From: Helicoverpa zea
Lineage: Eukaryota; Arthropoda; Insecta; Lepidoptera; Noctuidae
NCBI RefSeq assembly: GCF_022581195.2
Contig: NC_061459.1
Span: 11,222,001-11,286,000, forward strand
Direction: 5' to 3'
DNA: 64,000 nucleotides
Of the stretch, positions 10,586 to 24,700 are shown in pieces; the stretch's first letter is position 1; each line of letters opens with the position of its first letter. A program made the translations under genes and the position numbers. The notes below the pieces were generated by a model. The model searched no databases. It had not been told where the DNA came from and saw only the letters and a list, made by a program, of their open reading frames with translations.

Positions 10586-12947
10586 ATGAGGGACGAACAA
10601 TTAATAGAATTAGTGAAACGATATCCTATTCTATATAATACTAATTTAGCTCAGTACAGGGACCATACTGTACGAAATAATGCTTGGGAAGAAATTGCAG
10701 GGGAAATGGATACACCAGGTAAGTTTTATTACGAATATTATTTATTACAAAATAGAATATACTTATTTTTTACTTGAATATATATACCTATTGGATAGGA
10801 CTGTATATAAAATTGAATAAAAAATGCTTCGTGAAAATTATATAAGAGAGTTGTATTCCGCAAGACTTATTTTTGACAACGAAAAATTAAAAAAAGATAA
10901 AACAAAACACAGACACAAAGAGGTTCCTACTTTATAGGTTTTGGTGTTTTACATTAAAAAAGGTTTCACGTTCTGGGTATCCCGAACACCTATGTTAACT
11001 AAATATACATATATCTCGTATGAACTTAGTTTTGTGATTTTTTTGAAGAGTAGCCATGTTATTAATGTTGTCTACCTCTCCTCACAATATCAAGCTGCCA
11101 CGGAACGGCGCCTTCACTGTTAAAATATTCTTTGAATTTGTTTCTCACTGTAAAAGCATATTGTGTGGAATTTCTACGAATTGGATTTAAATTGTCAAAG
11201 GCGGTAGATTCTGTCACATTTGTCTCTGGATGATCACAGTTCGAGGGTAAATTATCCGTGCCCAAATAATTGTGTAAGCAACATGTTGCTAAAATTATTT
11301 TGTCGACCATGTCAGGTTGTACTGACATAGGACCTGCAAATACACGCCATCTTGATCTTAAGATGCCAAAAGCATTCTCGACTATTCGTCGAGCACGACT
11401 GAGTCTGTAATTGAATATTTTATTGGGTTCATTGTTACGAACGTCATTCTTACTGTAGGGTCGCATCAAAAATGGTTTTAAGGGAAAAGCTTCATCTGCC
11501 ACAATCACATGTGGCAATGGTTCTGAATTTGGAGTTAAAGGGTTAGCGGCTGGCAATTCTAATTTTCCTTTTTCTATTAATTCTCCTAAAATGGATTTTT
11601 CAAATATGCCACCATCGCTGTTTTTACCATAGGATCCGACGTCCACAACTAAAAATCTATACTTTGGATCTACTACAGCTAGTAACACGATTGAATTAGT
11701 TCCCTTATAATTCCAGTAATTTGAACCACCATTTATAGGACAAATAATATTCACATGTTTTCCATCTATTGCTCCACAGCAATTTGGGAAATTCCAGTAA
11801 TTTCTAAAACCATTTTCTGATTCTTGCCAAATTGCAGTTGTAGGTTTGGGCATATAAATAGGACCCATTTTCTTCCAAATTGCATTGCAAACGTCTTGCA
11901 CAATGTTTCGTACGGTACTGAATCCCATTCGATAGTTGAATCCCATCGATCTAAATGAATTGCCCGTGGCTAAAAACCTATAACAAAAAATTTCATTATT
12001 TTTCTTTTCTTTCAGTTGAAGATGTAAAAAATAAATGGGCAAAATTAAGAAACTGCTTCACAAATGCATTGAAAAGACGCCGCAAGAAGAGCGGTCAAGC
12101 AGCAACTAATTTAGTACCTTGGAAATTTGAGAAGCAGATGGAATTTCTGTTACCACATTTAGAAGGGAGACAGACTGTTACAAACTTAGCTGATATAAAT
12201 GATGAAGATTCAACACAACACTCTGAATTGCAATTTTCTGAAGAATCTGCACTTTCACCTCCTCCTATAATTCGTTCACCTACTCCAGGGTCCTCTTCTT
12301 CCAGGGCATCTGCTGCAAGAGCTTGTACTACTCTAAATTTTACCCCGAGACGCACAAACAAAAATGATAGTGATACTCAAATTTTACGAGAAATGGTTGA
12401 TGTAATGAAAACGACGCAGGATATGAGACAGAAAAGAGGAGTACCAGACATGGATGAAAATGACTATTTTTTTTTATCAATGAGTAAACAATTGAAGAAG
12501 TTACCTAAAACAGACCAAGCTGAAATAAAATTTCAATTACATAAGCTAATACATGATTCGGAAATGAAAATGCTTAATAACCGTGAAAGAATTCTGAACA
12601 CACCGATAAATATTACTAGTGATAATATAATTCACAATTCTAATAAGCCATTTATTGTAAAACCAAATCAAAGTCCATATACACACACTAGGACAACAGA
12701 AAAAGAAAATGTACCGGTTAATATTATCCCTAACCAAACATCGCGTGATTTAGAGAAGACTACATTATACTATAACTTAAATACGAATCAAATAATGTCG
12801 AATCCAAATGTGACTCAATATAGATATTACGACCATTCTCTATCAGCACAAAATGATGTGTCAAAAGTAGAAGCTGGACAGTTGCCAAATGAAAATACTA
12901 ATTTGAAAGAATATTATGATAGTTTTGACCATGAAGAAAAGTTTTAA
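10586..12947 (+). CDS. Harbinger-encoded MADF-BESS DNA-binding protein
   Basis: Two exons, 10586-10718 and 12016-12947, splice in frame (donor GGTAAG, acceptor TTTCTTTCAG) to give 354 residues. The N-terminus carries a MADF domain (Myb/SANT-like): ELVKRYPILYNTNLAQYRD, NAWEEIAGEM, and after the intron VKNKWAKLRNCFTNALKRR. A BESS-type motif follows around DYFFLSMSKQLKKLPKTDQA. The rest is asparagine-rich and poorly conserved. In PIF/Harbinger elements the second protein binds subterminal repeats and helps bring the nuclease into the nucleus; that role is inferred here. The 1.3-kb intron contains most of the nuclease gene on the opposite strand. ATG 10586 is the first that gives the MADF helix. 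Confidence 0.88.
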
Positions 12948-13326
12948 AAGACAGTCTGATCTTATTTTTTTTTAAATATCTAGTAGTTACTTACCTGAGG
13001 CATACAGCAAGTCTTTCTTTTGTACTGATTGCTTCGCGAAATGTTGTCCTTTTCTTTTGTATATCATTTTTAATAAATTCATGTATTTCCTCAAATTGTG
13101 TTTTAGTAACCCGAAAATACATATGAAATCTTTCGCTGTCATTAAGTAAATCTTGATAAAGAGCATGATATTCACCACACGTACTTCTCTTTTCATTTAT
13201 TTCATGCACCCAGTAACGTCTAGTTTGTTTCTTATTCTTGAGTCGTTTTAGTAACATATATGTACCCAAAATTTGCATCAATCCATCTTCAAAATCTTCA
13301 TCTGACTCGTTATTTAGAAGATCCAT
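11062..13326 (-). CDS. Harbinger DDE nuclease (transposase), full length
   Basis: Two exons, 13326-12995 and 11977-11062, join in frame (CTCAG|GTAAGT donor) to give 415 residues. The N-terminal part has the conserved FHMYFRVTKTQFEEIHEFI and FREAISTKERLAVCLRFLAT segments preceding the catalytic core. The DDE triad is recognisable: Asp182 in GAIDGKHVNI, Asp272 in VIVADEAFPLKPFLMRPY, and Glu311 in RARRIVENAFGILRSRWRVF. Family function is cut-and-paste transposition into TWA targets. Exon 2 lies wholly inside the intron of the MADF-BESS gene, and exon 1 lies just beyond that gene's stop. No stops or frameshifts are seen, so it may be active. Confidence 0.94.
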
Positions 13327-13475
13327 AGTACACGACTATACATGTTCACCGCCGCACATAGACTGAATTAAAAAATTGCGAGCGTGTCGTGGCATCACGT
13401 GTTGGTAATGTGCACAGTGCTCATGGGGTGGCGACACGTTGTGTGGCGTGGCGTTTCAATAATGTGTTTCTACCT

Positions 13476-15735
13476 TTAAGCGTTTATCGTTTTTAAGTTT
13501 TTTTTTACATTTTCTATAAATGAAACATCGTAAGTACACTCCTGATATGAAAGTACAAAAGAGACAATATTTTAGGGTAACACGTGGTAACATTTTAAGG
13601 CACTCTTAGGGTCTTACCATATCTTATCGACGCTACTTCTTTGCATTCGCGTACTATTCTCGGTCAGATGTCAATGTACCAATCCGACCGGTCCAAAGTC
13701 GATCTCATATGGCAACGACCCTTATTCTAAACTACACTTATCAACAAAAAAAAGTCTTAACAAAGGTCAATTACCCAAGTACCTATCTTTTAGGATCATT
13801 ATTTCAACTTTATTAAGTTTTAAGAGAGCGCGAACATTGTGTAGTGAGGACCCTATAACTTATTCCGCAGTTATCGACTAATAACAAGTTATATTTAACA
13901 TATTAAACTAGTTCTTATAAGAAGATAATAACTTTCAATAATAATGATATCACATTAGAGTTACATACGATGTGATGAATTGAAAATTATAACGATAGTC
14001 ACACTTGGTACCGAAGCTGATTGACACTGACTAAATATTAATTAAGAAGTTACAAAATCGTATTTACTCGGATTTTATCAAAGAAAAATACTACTGGAGT
14101 TTAACGCTTATATTGGTGATCGAAGGCGTTAGCTTAATTTAGGCTGGGCGTAAATATTTTCTCAGTTCACCACATCAAATATTGTATAATAAATTAAACT
14201 AAAATAATTGCACTGTCACCGATAATGCGATAATATCCTTTGTAGTCATACAAACTGAATTGTACATGTTACTTACATATTTACATAATGCGAAATAAAT
14301 CAGAACGCGTTCTAATTGTACTGGGAGAAGAATAAATATGAGTAAACAACAAATGGTTTTATATAGTATACCAAACTTTTATATGGTATACCAACTCAAG
14401 TTTCAAAGAAAGAAAATTGAAATTTGTAACTAATTTCGAAAAAAAATTGACTCCTTACGTATAAATGCTACTCTATGAAGACTTGATTTCATATAAGCAA
14501 AATAAATATTTGTAAAATGCATTTAAATCGAGAAAAATGTATGACCATTTGAGATAATATCTCTGTAGTATTTCATAGCCTTTTTGACATAATACCTAGA
14601 GTATAGTAAATACCTTTTAAATATGTACATATTTTTTGTTTTTTTTTTTAAAAATTTTTTGCATTGTAACGAGATCAATACTGTTTTCAGCATATACGCT
14701 AGTATGATTTAAATTTTGATGTGATGCAGCCTCGGATTTAAATATTTTTGACACACGTGTCTGTAATGAATGATACACTAGTAGGGTAGGTTAGAAGATT
14801 TTAGAAATATTGTTAGTAGGTAAATCATGTGATCTAAATTATAAGGTTAGTATAAGGTAAGAGTTAGTAAGGATAAAACAGTTAAATTACAAATAATTTG
14901 AAGTGAAAAATATAGGCTTGGATTGGGAAAATGGATAGGAGAAGTAGAAAAGTAGTTTTTTTAGTAGATTAAGAAGTTTTAGTTACAGAATTAGTGTGAA
15001 GGTATAATGCACGAATGAAAGGAATAAGGATCCCTAAAATCCAAGACACGTGCAAAAATATTAAATCCTAGTTTTTTGGTAACTTATTTTTGATGGTGTT
15101 TTTAAATCATCACTGGCATTTGCTACGACAGTACCTATGTAGAAACGTGATCATACACAATTACCACGACGCATTCTAAAGAAAAAAGGACTTTATCTGT
15201 TAGAATTTGGACTTTGAATTTATATCCACTTTTGGGATATACCTGTCTGTTTGATTTAGTAAGTGTACGATATAAGTAATTTAAAATGATCAAAATAATA
15301 ATAAATGAATGACCGAGAACACGAACAATAACCGTGGATCTAATAACTTTTTATCTAACACAGATAAACAGAAAGTTACATGTCCGATTATTTCATTATC
15401 GTGTCGTCAAGAGAAAGAAAGACCAAAATTATTTATTTGTTTGTTACAAATCAATACAATTTGCATATTATCTATTTTTAGTCGCGAAGCGGATTATGAT
15501 CACGTTTCTTTTACAATTGCTTAGTTCTAATGATTTTAATGAATAAACTGTATATTACATCTAACAGTTAGCTAAATATAGAATTAATTGACTAACCTTT
15601 TGATCTCCAGACCTGTGTGTAAGTACTTCGCTTTTCAGTACCTATTCGAAACATGAACATATTAAAAAAAAACTACCAAATATTTTTTTTTGTTCTAGCA
15701 ACACTGATCTGAAAGTCAAAAGGTTACGCAAGTAA
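13476..15735. other. Intergenic and brummer 3' flank
   Basis: About 2.2 kb of AT-rich sequence between the Harbinger insertion and the brummer stop codon. The part next to 15735 should include the brummer 3' UTR. No conserved open frame, TIR pair or RNA gene could be recognised. Confidence 0.45.
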
Positions 15736-18700
15736 CTAAGCTAGCTCGATGTAAGGCCCTCTCCGGTCAGACTCGGGTTGGTCGCCGTCGCTGTCGGACG
15801 CGGATATCGACCGTCGCATGTTCCATTCGCTTTCCGGGTCAGAAAATATGTTCCTGTCGGCTAGAGCGTCGTCGTCCATTGCTTCCATGTCTAGGTCGTC
15901 TGTGGACAAAAAACGTTACTTTCAATTTTTGCTACCTAGGCCTACTTTTCTCGCAAGTTTGAGAATTCAGGAATTTGAAACGTATATCGGCTATCCGTAC
16001 GCCATCAATTTTTATCGCGCTCTATTTCTTATAACTTTCATATTATATAGAAATAGATAAAATACTTCACTAGACCAGTTTTTTAATGTAATAACTAGAT
16101 CAAAGGGTCAGCAAAAACAGGCAATAAATTAGTTTTTAAATGAATGGTTTATAAAATTAAAAATCAATTAGCAGTAAATCATACCATTCACACCGATAAT
16201 GCTGATTATTTTACATATCGGCTAATGATTTTATGATGGCCTAAACAATTTTTTTGTAAAAAATCAGTTTGATTTTCAATAAGTTTTCAAGTTTCAACCA
16301 AACACACATGCATAAACTTACTTCTGAGAAGTGATGAAATGGCGAATGCTATGAGGATCTGAGGATGAAAGATGTATGGGTGATAATGAGGTGATCGTTA
16401 GACATAATGATGGCGAGCAAGTTGTTGCTCCCGACTGATGTTGGTATATCTTTAATGGTCTTTACTGGTAGCTAAAAGCTACAAAATTCGATATTCTGTC
16501 TTGAAAAGTGTTAGTATGTAGTTGCTGCTTTAAATGCAAAACACTGGTCCTCAACAGCAAGCAACCGACCCCACATAGAACAAAAGCTGGTAGCCGTCGC
16601 CGATCGGCGCTGGTCTATTCTGGTAACAATTGTTCAAGCAAGTGTCACTAGCTTTGCATTGCTTCAATCTGCTTGCTATGAGGCAGCATCTACCGTCTAT
16701 CTACCATCGGCACTGATTACCAGCTTTCTTTCTACAGTCTATGTGTAAAAGATGAGTGTTTTTAGTAGGTATAATGTACTAACCGTTGTCAGCAATGAAT
16801 TCAGCGCTCCAATCGTTGTCGAACTCGAGCTGTTTGTTGACGTCGCGCTCCATGGGCGACTGTACCGCGTCCGTGTCTGCGTCCGTCACGTCGTATATCT
16901 CCGTCATTTTCATCTGAAATGATGTTGTTTTTGTAGTAAAATGATTACAACCTCCATTAATGGTTCTAAATTGTATGAGTTCGGGTGAAGCCGTGGATAG
17001 ACATGTCGAAAGTATCAGGGTTCTTTCTCCTGCGGGATTGTTCGGAAGAGCTACCACATTCTGGGTGGGGCACGAAGGGGCTCCAGAAGGAACATGAGTA
17101 GTTAATTTAGTTAGGCAGTAACAATCACCCTTCACTCGAGTAGGAGGACTAAGGTTCTTGAGGTTGAAAGTGAAAACTATAGGGTAAAATAGAGAAAGCA
17201 GTCAAAAATTATAAACTTGATTTGTATTTAAATAGTTTACCAAACAGTACATAAACTGAAATCAATCAACAATAGAATGTGAACTAATTGTACTACAATT
17301 GAGGCCAATCTAGGACGTACAAACAATTCTTACGTACATTGCGATAAAATGACAATTTATTAGGTACTTATATTATGTTATTATATGTTATGTACCAACT
17401 ACACTTCGTCCGGCGCGATAATGACACATCTACATCAAATTGCTTGTTCGCATTTATATACTTACATTAAAAAATACCAAGATTGAGTATCTCGGCTAGG
17501 GTATCCAACAAAAAGCAAAAGATTTTTGGGAATATTTTATCTATGCTTTGATTGAGGAGGCGGTTAAAGACTTCATTTTTTTTTTTAATAAATAGGTTAC
17601 GCTTAGGCAGGTATTAAAAAGGACTGGTCAAAATTCGTCGTTCGATAAGATCATCAAGAAAAAATTGGGGTATAATCTATCTATATAAATAAAAATGTTT
17701 TGTGGTTTGTTAGTCTGCTTAAAACTCGAGAACGGCTGGGCCGATTGAGCTGATTTTGGTTTTAAAATGTTTGTAGAGGTCCAGGGAAGGTTTGAACGAT
17801 ACGAAGTTCGCGGGATCAGCTAGTTTTATAATAAAAATTACGGACCAACGAAAGTCAAGTCAAATCATTTGTTTCATTTAGGCCTTAAGCACTTATGAAC
17901 GTCAAAAAACTAAGTTTGATTCTAGTTGCCCATGTCTGAAAGGTCTATTCTGTAAGTAATGCCAAGCTGAGCAAAAAGGTAAATTAAAATTGTCCTAATA
18001 AAACCGTACATGTGGTCACTATCACAGCATCGCAAATAAACAAAGAAGCCGCTTGCTATCGTATTTACAGTCGAAGTAAATTATACCAACTTATTACTCA
18101 TGGATGGGTCGAAGTTCGGAGTGTTTCTGTCAGTAAACATTAGGTACCTATGCTGTGCCTAGTCTAATAACTATTTGTATGTTTATCTAGAAAACTATAT
18201 TTTCCTATTTTATTTTTTCCGCTTTCTGGGCCTATCCCAGGGGCTCCTGAAAAATTTTTTTTTTTTTTCGGATTATAGTATGATGAGCCTATATGGCTGT
18301 CTTATACGTAAGAGTAAAACCTTTTGGAACTTAATAGTGCAAGCAACAAGATTAGAAAATACTTGACCGGGAAGTTACTCGAGCGTACAATCCAATGCAC
18401 CTAAGTCATAATAACCCAGTGCGAATACATTACTAATATTTTTTCTCGATCGTGATAACGCAAAACAGTGAGAGATAACCCTATGCGTGCGGTCTCCTTA
18501 TGTCGTACGATGCTCGCGTCATTCAGTCAGGCCGCGCTCGCCATTGGCCGTTGATAGTGGGGGTCAAGTATGCTAATTAGAATCACTCGGGATATTTGCG
18601 AGAGGAAATATGGTAGCACGTTTTGCTAGGGGATGGAATACGTAATAAGTTATATGACGATGATGGTAAATAACGGAAGTTTTGGTTGGTTGAATATGCA

Positions 18701-21700
18701 GATTCGGGTATATTTTTTTGGTAGCCTTCACAGTAGTTTCCTATTCTTTCGTTCAAATAATTTCAGCAACTAAATACTTCTTAAAATCACAGTCCTTCCG
18801 TTACAGTCCTTAAACTTTTTGAGTTTATATCATGAAAATCTTCATGATATAAAGTCAAAAAGTTCTTTTATATCATGAAAATTAAGACGTCTCTTCTTGA
18901 ATCTTGAGATCCGTTGCAATAAAACCTCAGCGGGTGTGTCACGCACATCTGAGGGCACGGCAATGCCCCAGCCATCTTATATTTTCTATTTAGGTATGTT
19001 TGACCAAAAAAATCTAATTATTACCTTATTTTCGCCATCGAGGTAGTAATAAGCGAGCAGTGCTTCATTATGTGACGTCACGTTCAGAATGTGCTCGAAC
19101 GTGTCCACATCATCGTGTGTCGTTCGCATGTCTCCGTATGTGATGCGGAACTCGCTTGCACGCCTGGCAACAAAAAGAAAACACGCGTTTTAGTAATTTA
19201 GAAGACCTTTGTTTGCTGCTTAAGTGGATAAGTGATGAAAAAAAACCAAATGAATAAGAGAAATTGGATTATAAATACAGCGTAAGGGTCTTTGTTCTAC
19301 TATCCTTAAATGAATATTCATCAGCATCATGCATGGCATTTTTCTTCAAGTTACCAAAGGTTACTAGGACTTCATACATTTACTTTCAGTACGTATATTA
19401 CATTAATTAATACGAGTAGGTTAATAAAATGCATCAAAATTCTTGATAGGGATAAAACGATCAACTGATATTATATCTATGTATAAATCTTTCTGCGCAA
19501 TATCGACAGCGACGAACAGTTTCAAAAGCCTAACTAAAGGAAATTGCACTGCGATTTTTTCAGGATGATTGCAATTATAACTTTCGAAACCCATCGAGGT
19601 CAGTTACCAACCGCGAAATCTTTCAGTGTGGCATGATATCAATATATTGTTTTTCATTTTATCGAAAGAGGTTGATATATTTTTTTAATTGTTGATCTAC
19701 ACCGACTCCAGAGTGGTTATCTTGGGAAATTTTACTGGGTAATTTGTTTTGTTTTTAATCCTAATAAGCGGACAACATAAATGTGTGAATAATATTATGA
19801 TATTATAGTTTGGGATAAAACAAGCAATAACAAAGTAATGTATCTACAGGGAATTCTTTGCGGGTTTTGATAAGTTTTTCCAGAAGATTTCTATAAATAG
19901 AAAGCACAAGTGCAACTTATGTCATGGAACTATAAAATGGTTATCATTAGAATGTTTTCTTATTGTCAGCACGGTTCATCGATAACTAAAGATAACGTTG
20001 AAAGTTAATCCAGCAGATTAAACTGAAACACGTCATTAGATTGACCTTCGAGGCCCTAAATGACGTTTTGAAGACGTAAGTAATTACATAAAGAAATGGT
20101 TGAACGAATTTTATGTTATAGCCATCTGATAAAACATTTGTTTAAATAAATGTATTGACGAGAATTTAATTCCGCGTTTCATGAACAAAGATACCTACTT
20201 TAACTTACAATTGCAGAATAAATTATGAAATGATTGAATAAATGTTCTGCTATTCCGGACTTGTCCGAAATGTTGGTCATCCTATTAACGCTTTTTCTTG
20301 AGTTTTGGAAAATTTTAAACACAGCTCAAGATAAATTGTATGGCAAGAAGCGCATTTTTTGTGGACTTGCGTCGGTAGGTACATGTATGAACTGATTATA
20401 TACAGTTACAAATCGTTTTTTAAAGAAAGATCAAAGTATAATTGACTGAAAAACAGTACAAAGTACAACAGTTATTGTACTTTTGTTCTCAGATATAGAT
20501 AATAAGCGAAATTATCTGAATAAAATGCTCGTTTTTATAGCAATTACGGTATACTGGTTTAAAGAAATAATTAAGAAAATAAAAAATGAATATTTGCCAA
20601 AAGTACAGTTTTCTTAAAACCGTAACCTAAGTTGAAACATAGGAGTGTACATAAATGTACATATTAAAAAAAAACTTGATATTTGTAGACAATAAAAGAA
20701 AAGTTTTTTACTGAAAAGAAGAAGCTAACCTAAGTAGATTATTTTTATTTACCGTACATGCAAAAAACATGAAAATGGGAAAAACAACACGTCACGTTTT
20801 TTATCCATTTATTTGCTTAATGCAATAGGCTTATTTCCTTTAATCTACTCTAATCAGTTCGCAGATCGCCCCCCAAGGCTGCGTATTATGTTATCAGATC
20901 TAATTTGGATTAGTGACACACATTCCAAAAACATAGTCAAATTAATGCAAACTGCGCAAAAACTTATCTAACTTGATAAAAAAATATGCGCAAAACTAGA
21001 TAGCAGATTATTGCATAATTTCTAAATTGGTCATTTAATTTTTAACCTACCATCACATCTCCCGAGCTTTTTCCCAACTATGTTGGGATCGGCTTCCAGT
21101 CTAACCGGATCCGGCTGAGTACCAGTGCTTTACAAGGAGCGACTGCCTATCTGACCACCTCAACCAAGATAACCGGGCAACACCATACCTGAAGGGCTAC
21201 CTACATATTTTTTATTATTAATTAGTTAATTAATAAATAGTCTGATAAGTTTTAAGATATAACCCATTAACTAATAATGGCAAGACATATCGATATCCAA
21301 ACATCACTAGACAAATTGAACCGTGGGAAATGAAACCCGCAACTCTACCCACAATCAATTATTTCACATTTTACACAAATATGCAAACAACAATTTTGTG
21401 TTACCAACTTATCAGTAGTAGGTACAGTAATGTCCTATGGTACAGTAGACTGCACATCAGTGGTAACTGTCATGCACCTTAACTCAATAATAATAAGTAC
21501 GATTTTCCTATAAAACTGTTACCACTGACCTGAAGTTGACTGTACATCTGCAAAGTCGAGAAATGGGCCAGTCGGATAACAGTCTTTGTCATTTTATCGA
21601 CATTGTCAATCAAACAGCTGTGTTCCCTTTGTTAGTAATAATGTTTGATGAATTATTGGCTCGTTAATAATGGTAACATTAGCGTGAACTCGGAGAATTC

Positions 21701-24700
21701 GCTTTGAACTTTATAGGGGAGGTATTATTATGATTTATCGTTTGGTTATAAATTAATTTTAGAATTTAGATAAAACAATAGTTTAGTATTTTAGAGTATC
21801 ATAGCGTTGGTATATTGACAGACCATTGTAGTTATAGTAGACCTAAATAACTATTCTACTTAGCCAGTTTTTGAAAATAATTTAGCTGTTCCTCTTTTTC
21901 TGCTGGCTCTACATACAAACACTAAGATATAAGATATTCCAACTTAACATGTGCTTGAAAGCTTTCACCCCAGTTCTAAATATACGCCAAGATAGTGTCC
22001 GTAAATAACTAAAGGTTATATCAGTACAAGGCGTTAAACTACATAGACCTCATAAGAATTGCTGCGTAGATACCCCACTCAGAATATCAGATAGGCCCAT
22101 TGCTCCAAAATAGGTGCAACAATCAGTACTTATTCTAATTAGTTTTATATTTAGAGGGCAGACAACAAAGACCCAACATTTAGGGTGACTAATTAATTTA
22201 TCTTTAGGTAAAGTACCTTCTCAAGTTAGTAAGCGCCATTTCTGAGGGCACTGCAGTGCCCCAGCCAAGACTCGAGCAAAGCGGGCACGGCCGTACCATC
22301 TTTTCTCGAAGCGTTTCGCGGCTATTTCAGCCCCCTGTATCTTCCATGTGAACAAAGCTAGGAGTTTAGGTTTTCGATGACCAAGAGTAAGTATTAGAAC
22401 AAGCTCAGTCTCAAAATTACAAGACATTTGAATAAATAGTTTACGAGTTATGAGCGATCAAAGTTACACCATTTTGTCACTGACTCACTCACTGACCGAT
22501 CATCAAAAGTCTAAGGTACTTCTAGCAAACTTAGAACCTTCAAATTTGGCACCAAGATAGGTTATTAGCTACATATAAAGGGAAAATTATAAAAACCTTA
22601 AAACTTAATAAAAAAATAGGAAACAAATTTATATTTGCGGTTTTTCAAGAACGTTGTGTATGAATTTTGACTGCATTGATAACTTTGTTATTTATTTATG
22701 TACAAAATGTTACTATTTGTTTTATTGTTACGTAGTGTGGTATATTGTTATTATGTATTAAATATACAACATATGAATAAAAAAGCTAGGTTTAAATGAA
22801 ATGAATAATGATAAAATCTTTCATATTAATGCAGTGCGATAAACACTGCATGCTCGCTCGATAGATGGCGTTGTCCTGGTCTAAATCGCGCTATGGTTTC
22901 GTTACATAGCTTAGTATAAGTAGTACTTAAAAAAAAATCAAATAATTTCATGTGATAGCGTCATCTACCTCTGAAATAAATCTCTTTTATTCTAAAAGAT
23001 ATTCGATTAAAAAATTCGACAATTTCGAAATTTTTTGGTTAAAAAAAATATTGTTTACGTGCTACTTTAGGTGTACATATTTAGTTTGTTATATATTTAG
23101 TTAGTTGCATTGCATGTAAGTTAATTTAATTTTTTATATACTTAGAGAAGAAAGAGACCTACAAAAAATAAGTTAGATCCCACCAAAAACATTAAATGTA
23201 AAAAAAAGCCAATCCTCTACGCAATTCCTCCACCGTAAAAAGTTTTGAGATCGCATAGAAGCCAAGTCCTGTTTTACTTTATTTGTAATAATAAATCAAT
23301 ATTTTGTGACTATATCAATAGTTTTGTTCACATTACAATAATACTGTCTTGGCCATGAGCACAAGTTAAAAGTCGCTCCTTGTAATAATGTGTAAATACC
23401 ATTGAATTGATAAATTCTATATGGACATGATTTTACGATTGGACTGATTATGGACTGATTGGAATTTGAGATCACCATGGACTAAACATGCGCCATAGTA
23501 CATGTGCAGTTCATTGATGTTGGATGATACTGACTGTCGGTCATTTAGTAACAATTGAATAAACTAAAAGTATTTAATTCTGTGATATTAAACTTCATGT
23601 TCGACTTTCACCTCTCCAAGATATGCTGTATTATATTTGTAGTTTATTGTGCTCATGGCCAAGTCAATATTATTGTAAAGTGAACGAAACTATTGATATA
23701 GTCACAAAATATTGATTTATTATTACAAATAAAGTAAAACAGGACTTGGCTTCTATGCGATCTCAAAACTTTTTACGGTGGAGGAATTGCGTAGAGGATT
23801 GGCTTTTTTTACATTTAATGTTTTTGGTGGGATTTAATTCTTAAGTTAGCCATCCTCATACCCTGATCCACAGATTAGATAACGTTCAAGTTCATTATCA
23901 AAAAAATCATGCCATTTTATCAAATGCACTCGATATATTAACTCCAAAAATGTAGACAGATTTGCATCATTAATTGCAATATGAAATCCGGCTTTATAGA
24001 TACCAAAATGTTTACTATAATTAGAGTATTACACGTGTCCATTACGTATAATGGAGGATAAGACGCTGAACTTATCATCTCCGCAATTAAACATAATTAG
24101 CATTCGTCACCTGGACCATATACGACTGAATCATTGCTGAAAATTATAAACAAATATTATGGAACAAAAACATAGATAATGCAGCTGTTTGGCAAGAACA
24201 ACAAACTCGGATGATATAAATATTTACGTGCAACCTTCTACGCAGTATGTACTAAATGGATCTATTATCTCATGTTACTTTAGTGAACTCATTGCGATAT
24301 AAATACAGATGTGGTCTTATGTGTCAATACTTTATCTACTTAAAATCGTAATAGTTCGAGTATTTTTCGTTGCAATAGCATGATATTTTCAAAAAGTTGG
24401 CTGAAAAACAGCACTTTTCAAACGTCAAAATTACATGAGAAGGCCCCAAGCTTTTCAAGAATTCCTATGTGTTTTGCTGGGAAGAAGAAATGGCGCAGAA
24501 ATATTACTTTAATTTCACAAGTTGTCCATTATTAATTGTAAGTTTCTTGAAGTATTTTAGTCCATAATGTATGTATTTCGGTCGTTTAATCAAAATTCAT
24601 GCCATATAGTAGTCAACAAAAGGAATGATGGCACGGACAATAAACCCTGTCTGATTGTCGTAAATACCTGACACAAAGTCAAGTTTAACTAGCTATCGAA

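Larger units (their letters stand above)
10286..13475. mobile_element. Autonomous PIF/Harbinger transposon, apparently intact
   Basis: A 3190-bp element has a perfect 33-bp terminal inverted repeat starting AGGTAGAAACACATTATTGA (10286-10318 and 13443-13475). It is flanked by TTA duplications at 10283-10285 and 13476-13478. TWA target duplications define PIF/Harbinger. Subterminal sequence at 10310-10520 contains repeated CACGCCACCCGAC motifs, with related GGGTGGCG-type motifs near the right end, as expected of binding sites for the element's DNA-binding protein. It carries the two genes characteristic of the superfamily: a MADF-BESS protein (plus) and a DDE nuclease (minus). Both read through without stops. 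The perfect TIRs and open frames suggest recent insertion. Confidence 0.95.
16914..19024. other. brummer intron 7, with only short repeats
   Basis: This 2.1-kb intron contains a Helitron-like fragment (17676-17823) and a strong hairpin (18813-18864), listed separately. The remainder is AT-rich with no supported gene. Confidence 0.45.

Noticed and set aside
12095..12361. Minus-strand frame within the Harbinger element
   Set aside because: Antisense shadow of the MADF-BESS exon 2; it has no acceptor and no similarity.
16779..17135. 118-codon minus-strand frame as an independent gene
   Set aside because: Only its downstream part (16784-16913) is real, as brummer exon 8; the upstream codons precede the acceptor TTCATTTCAG and are intronic.
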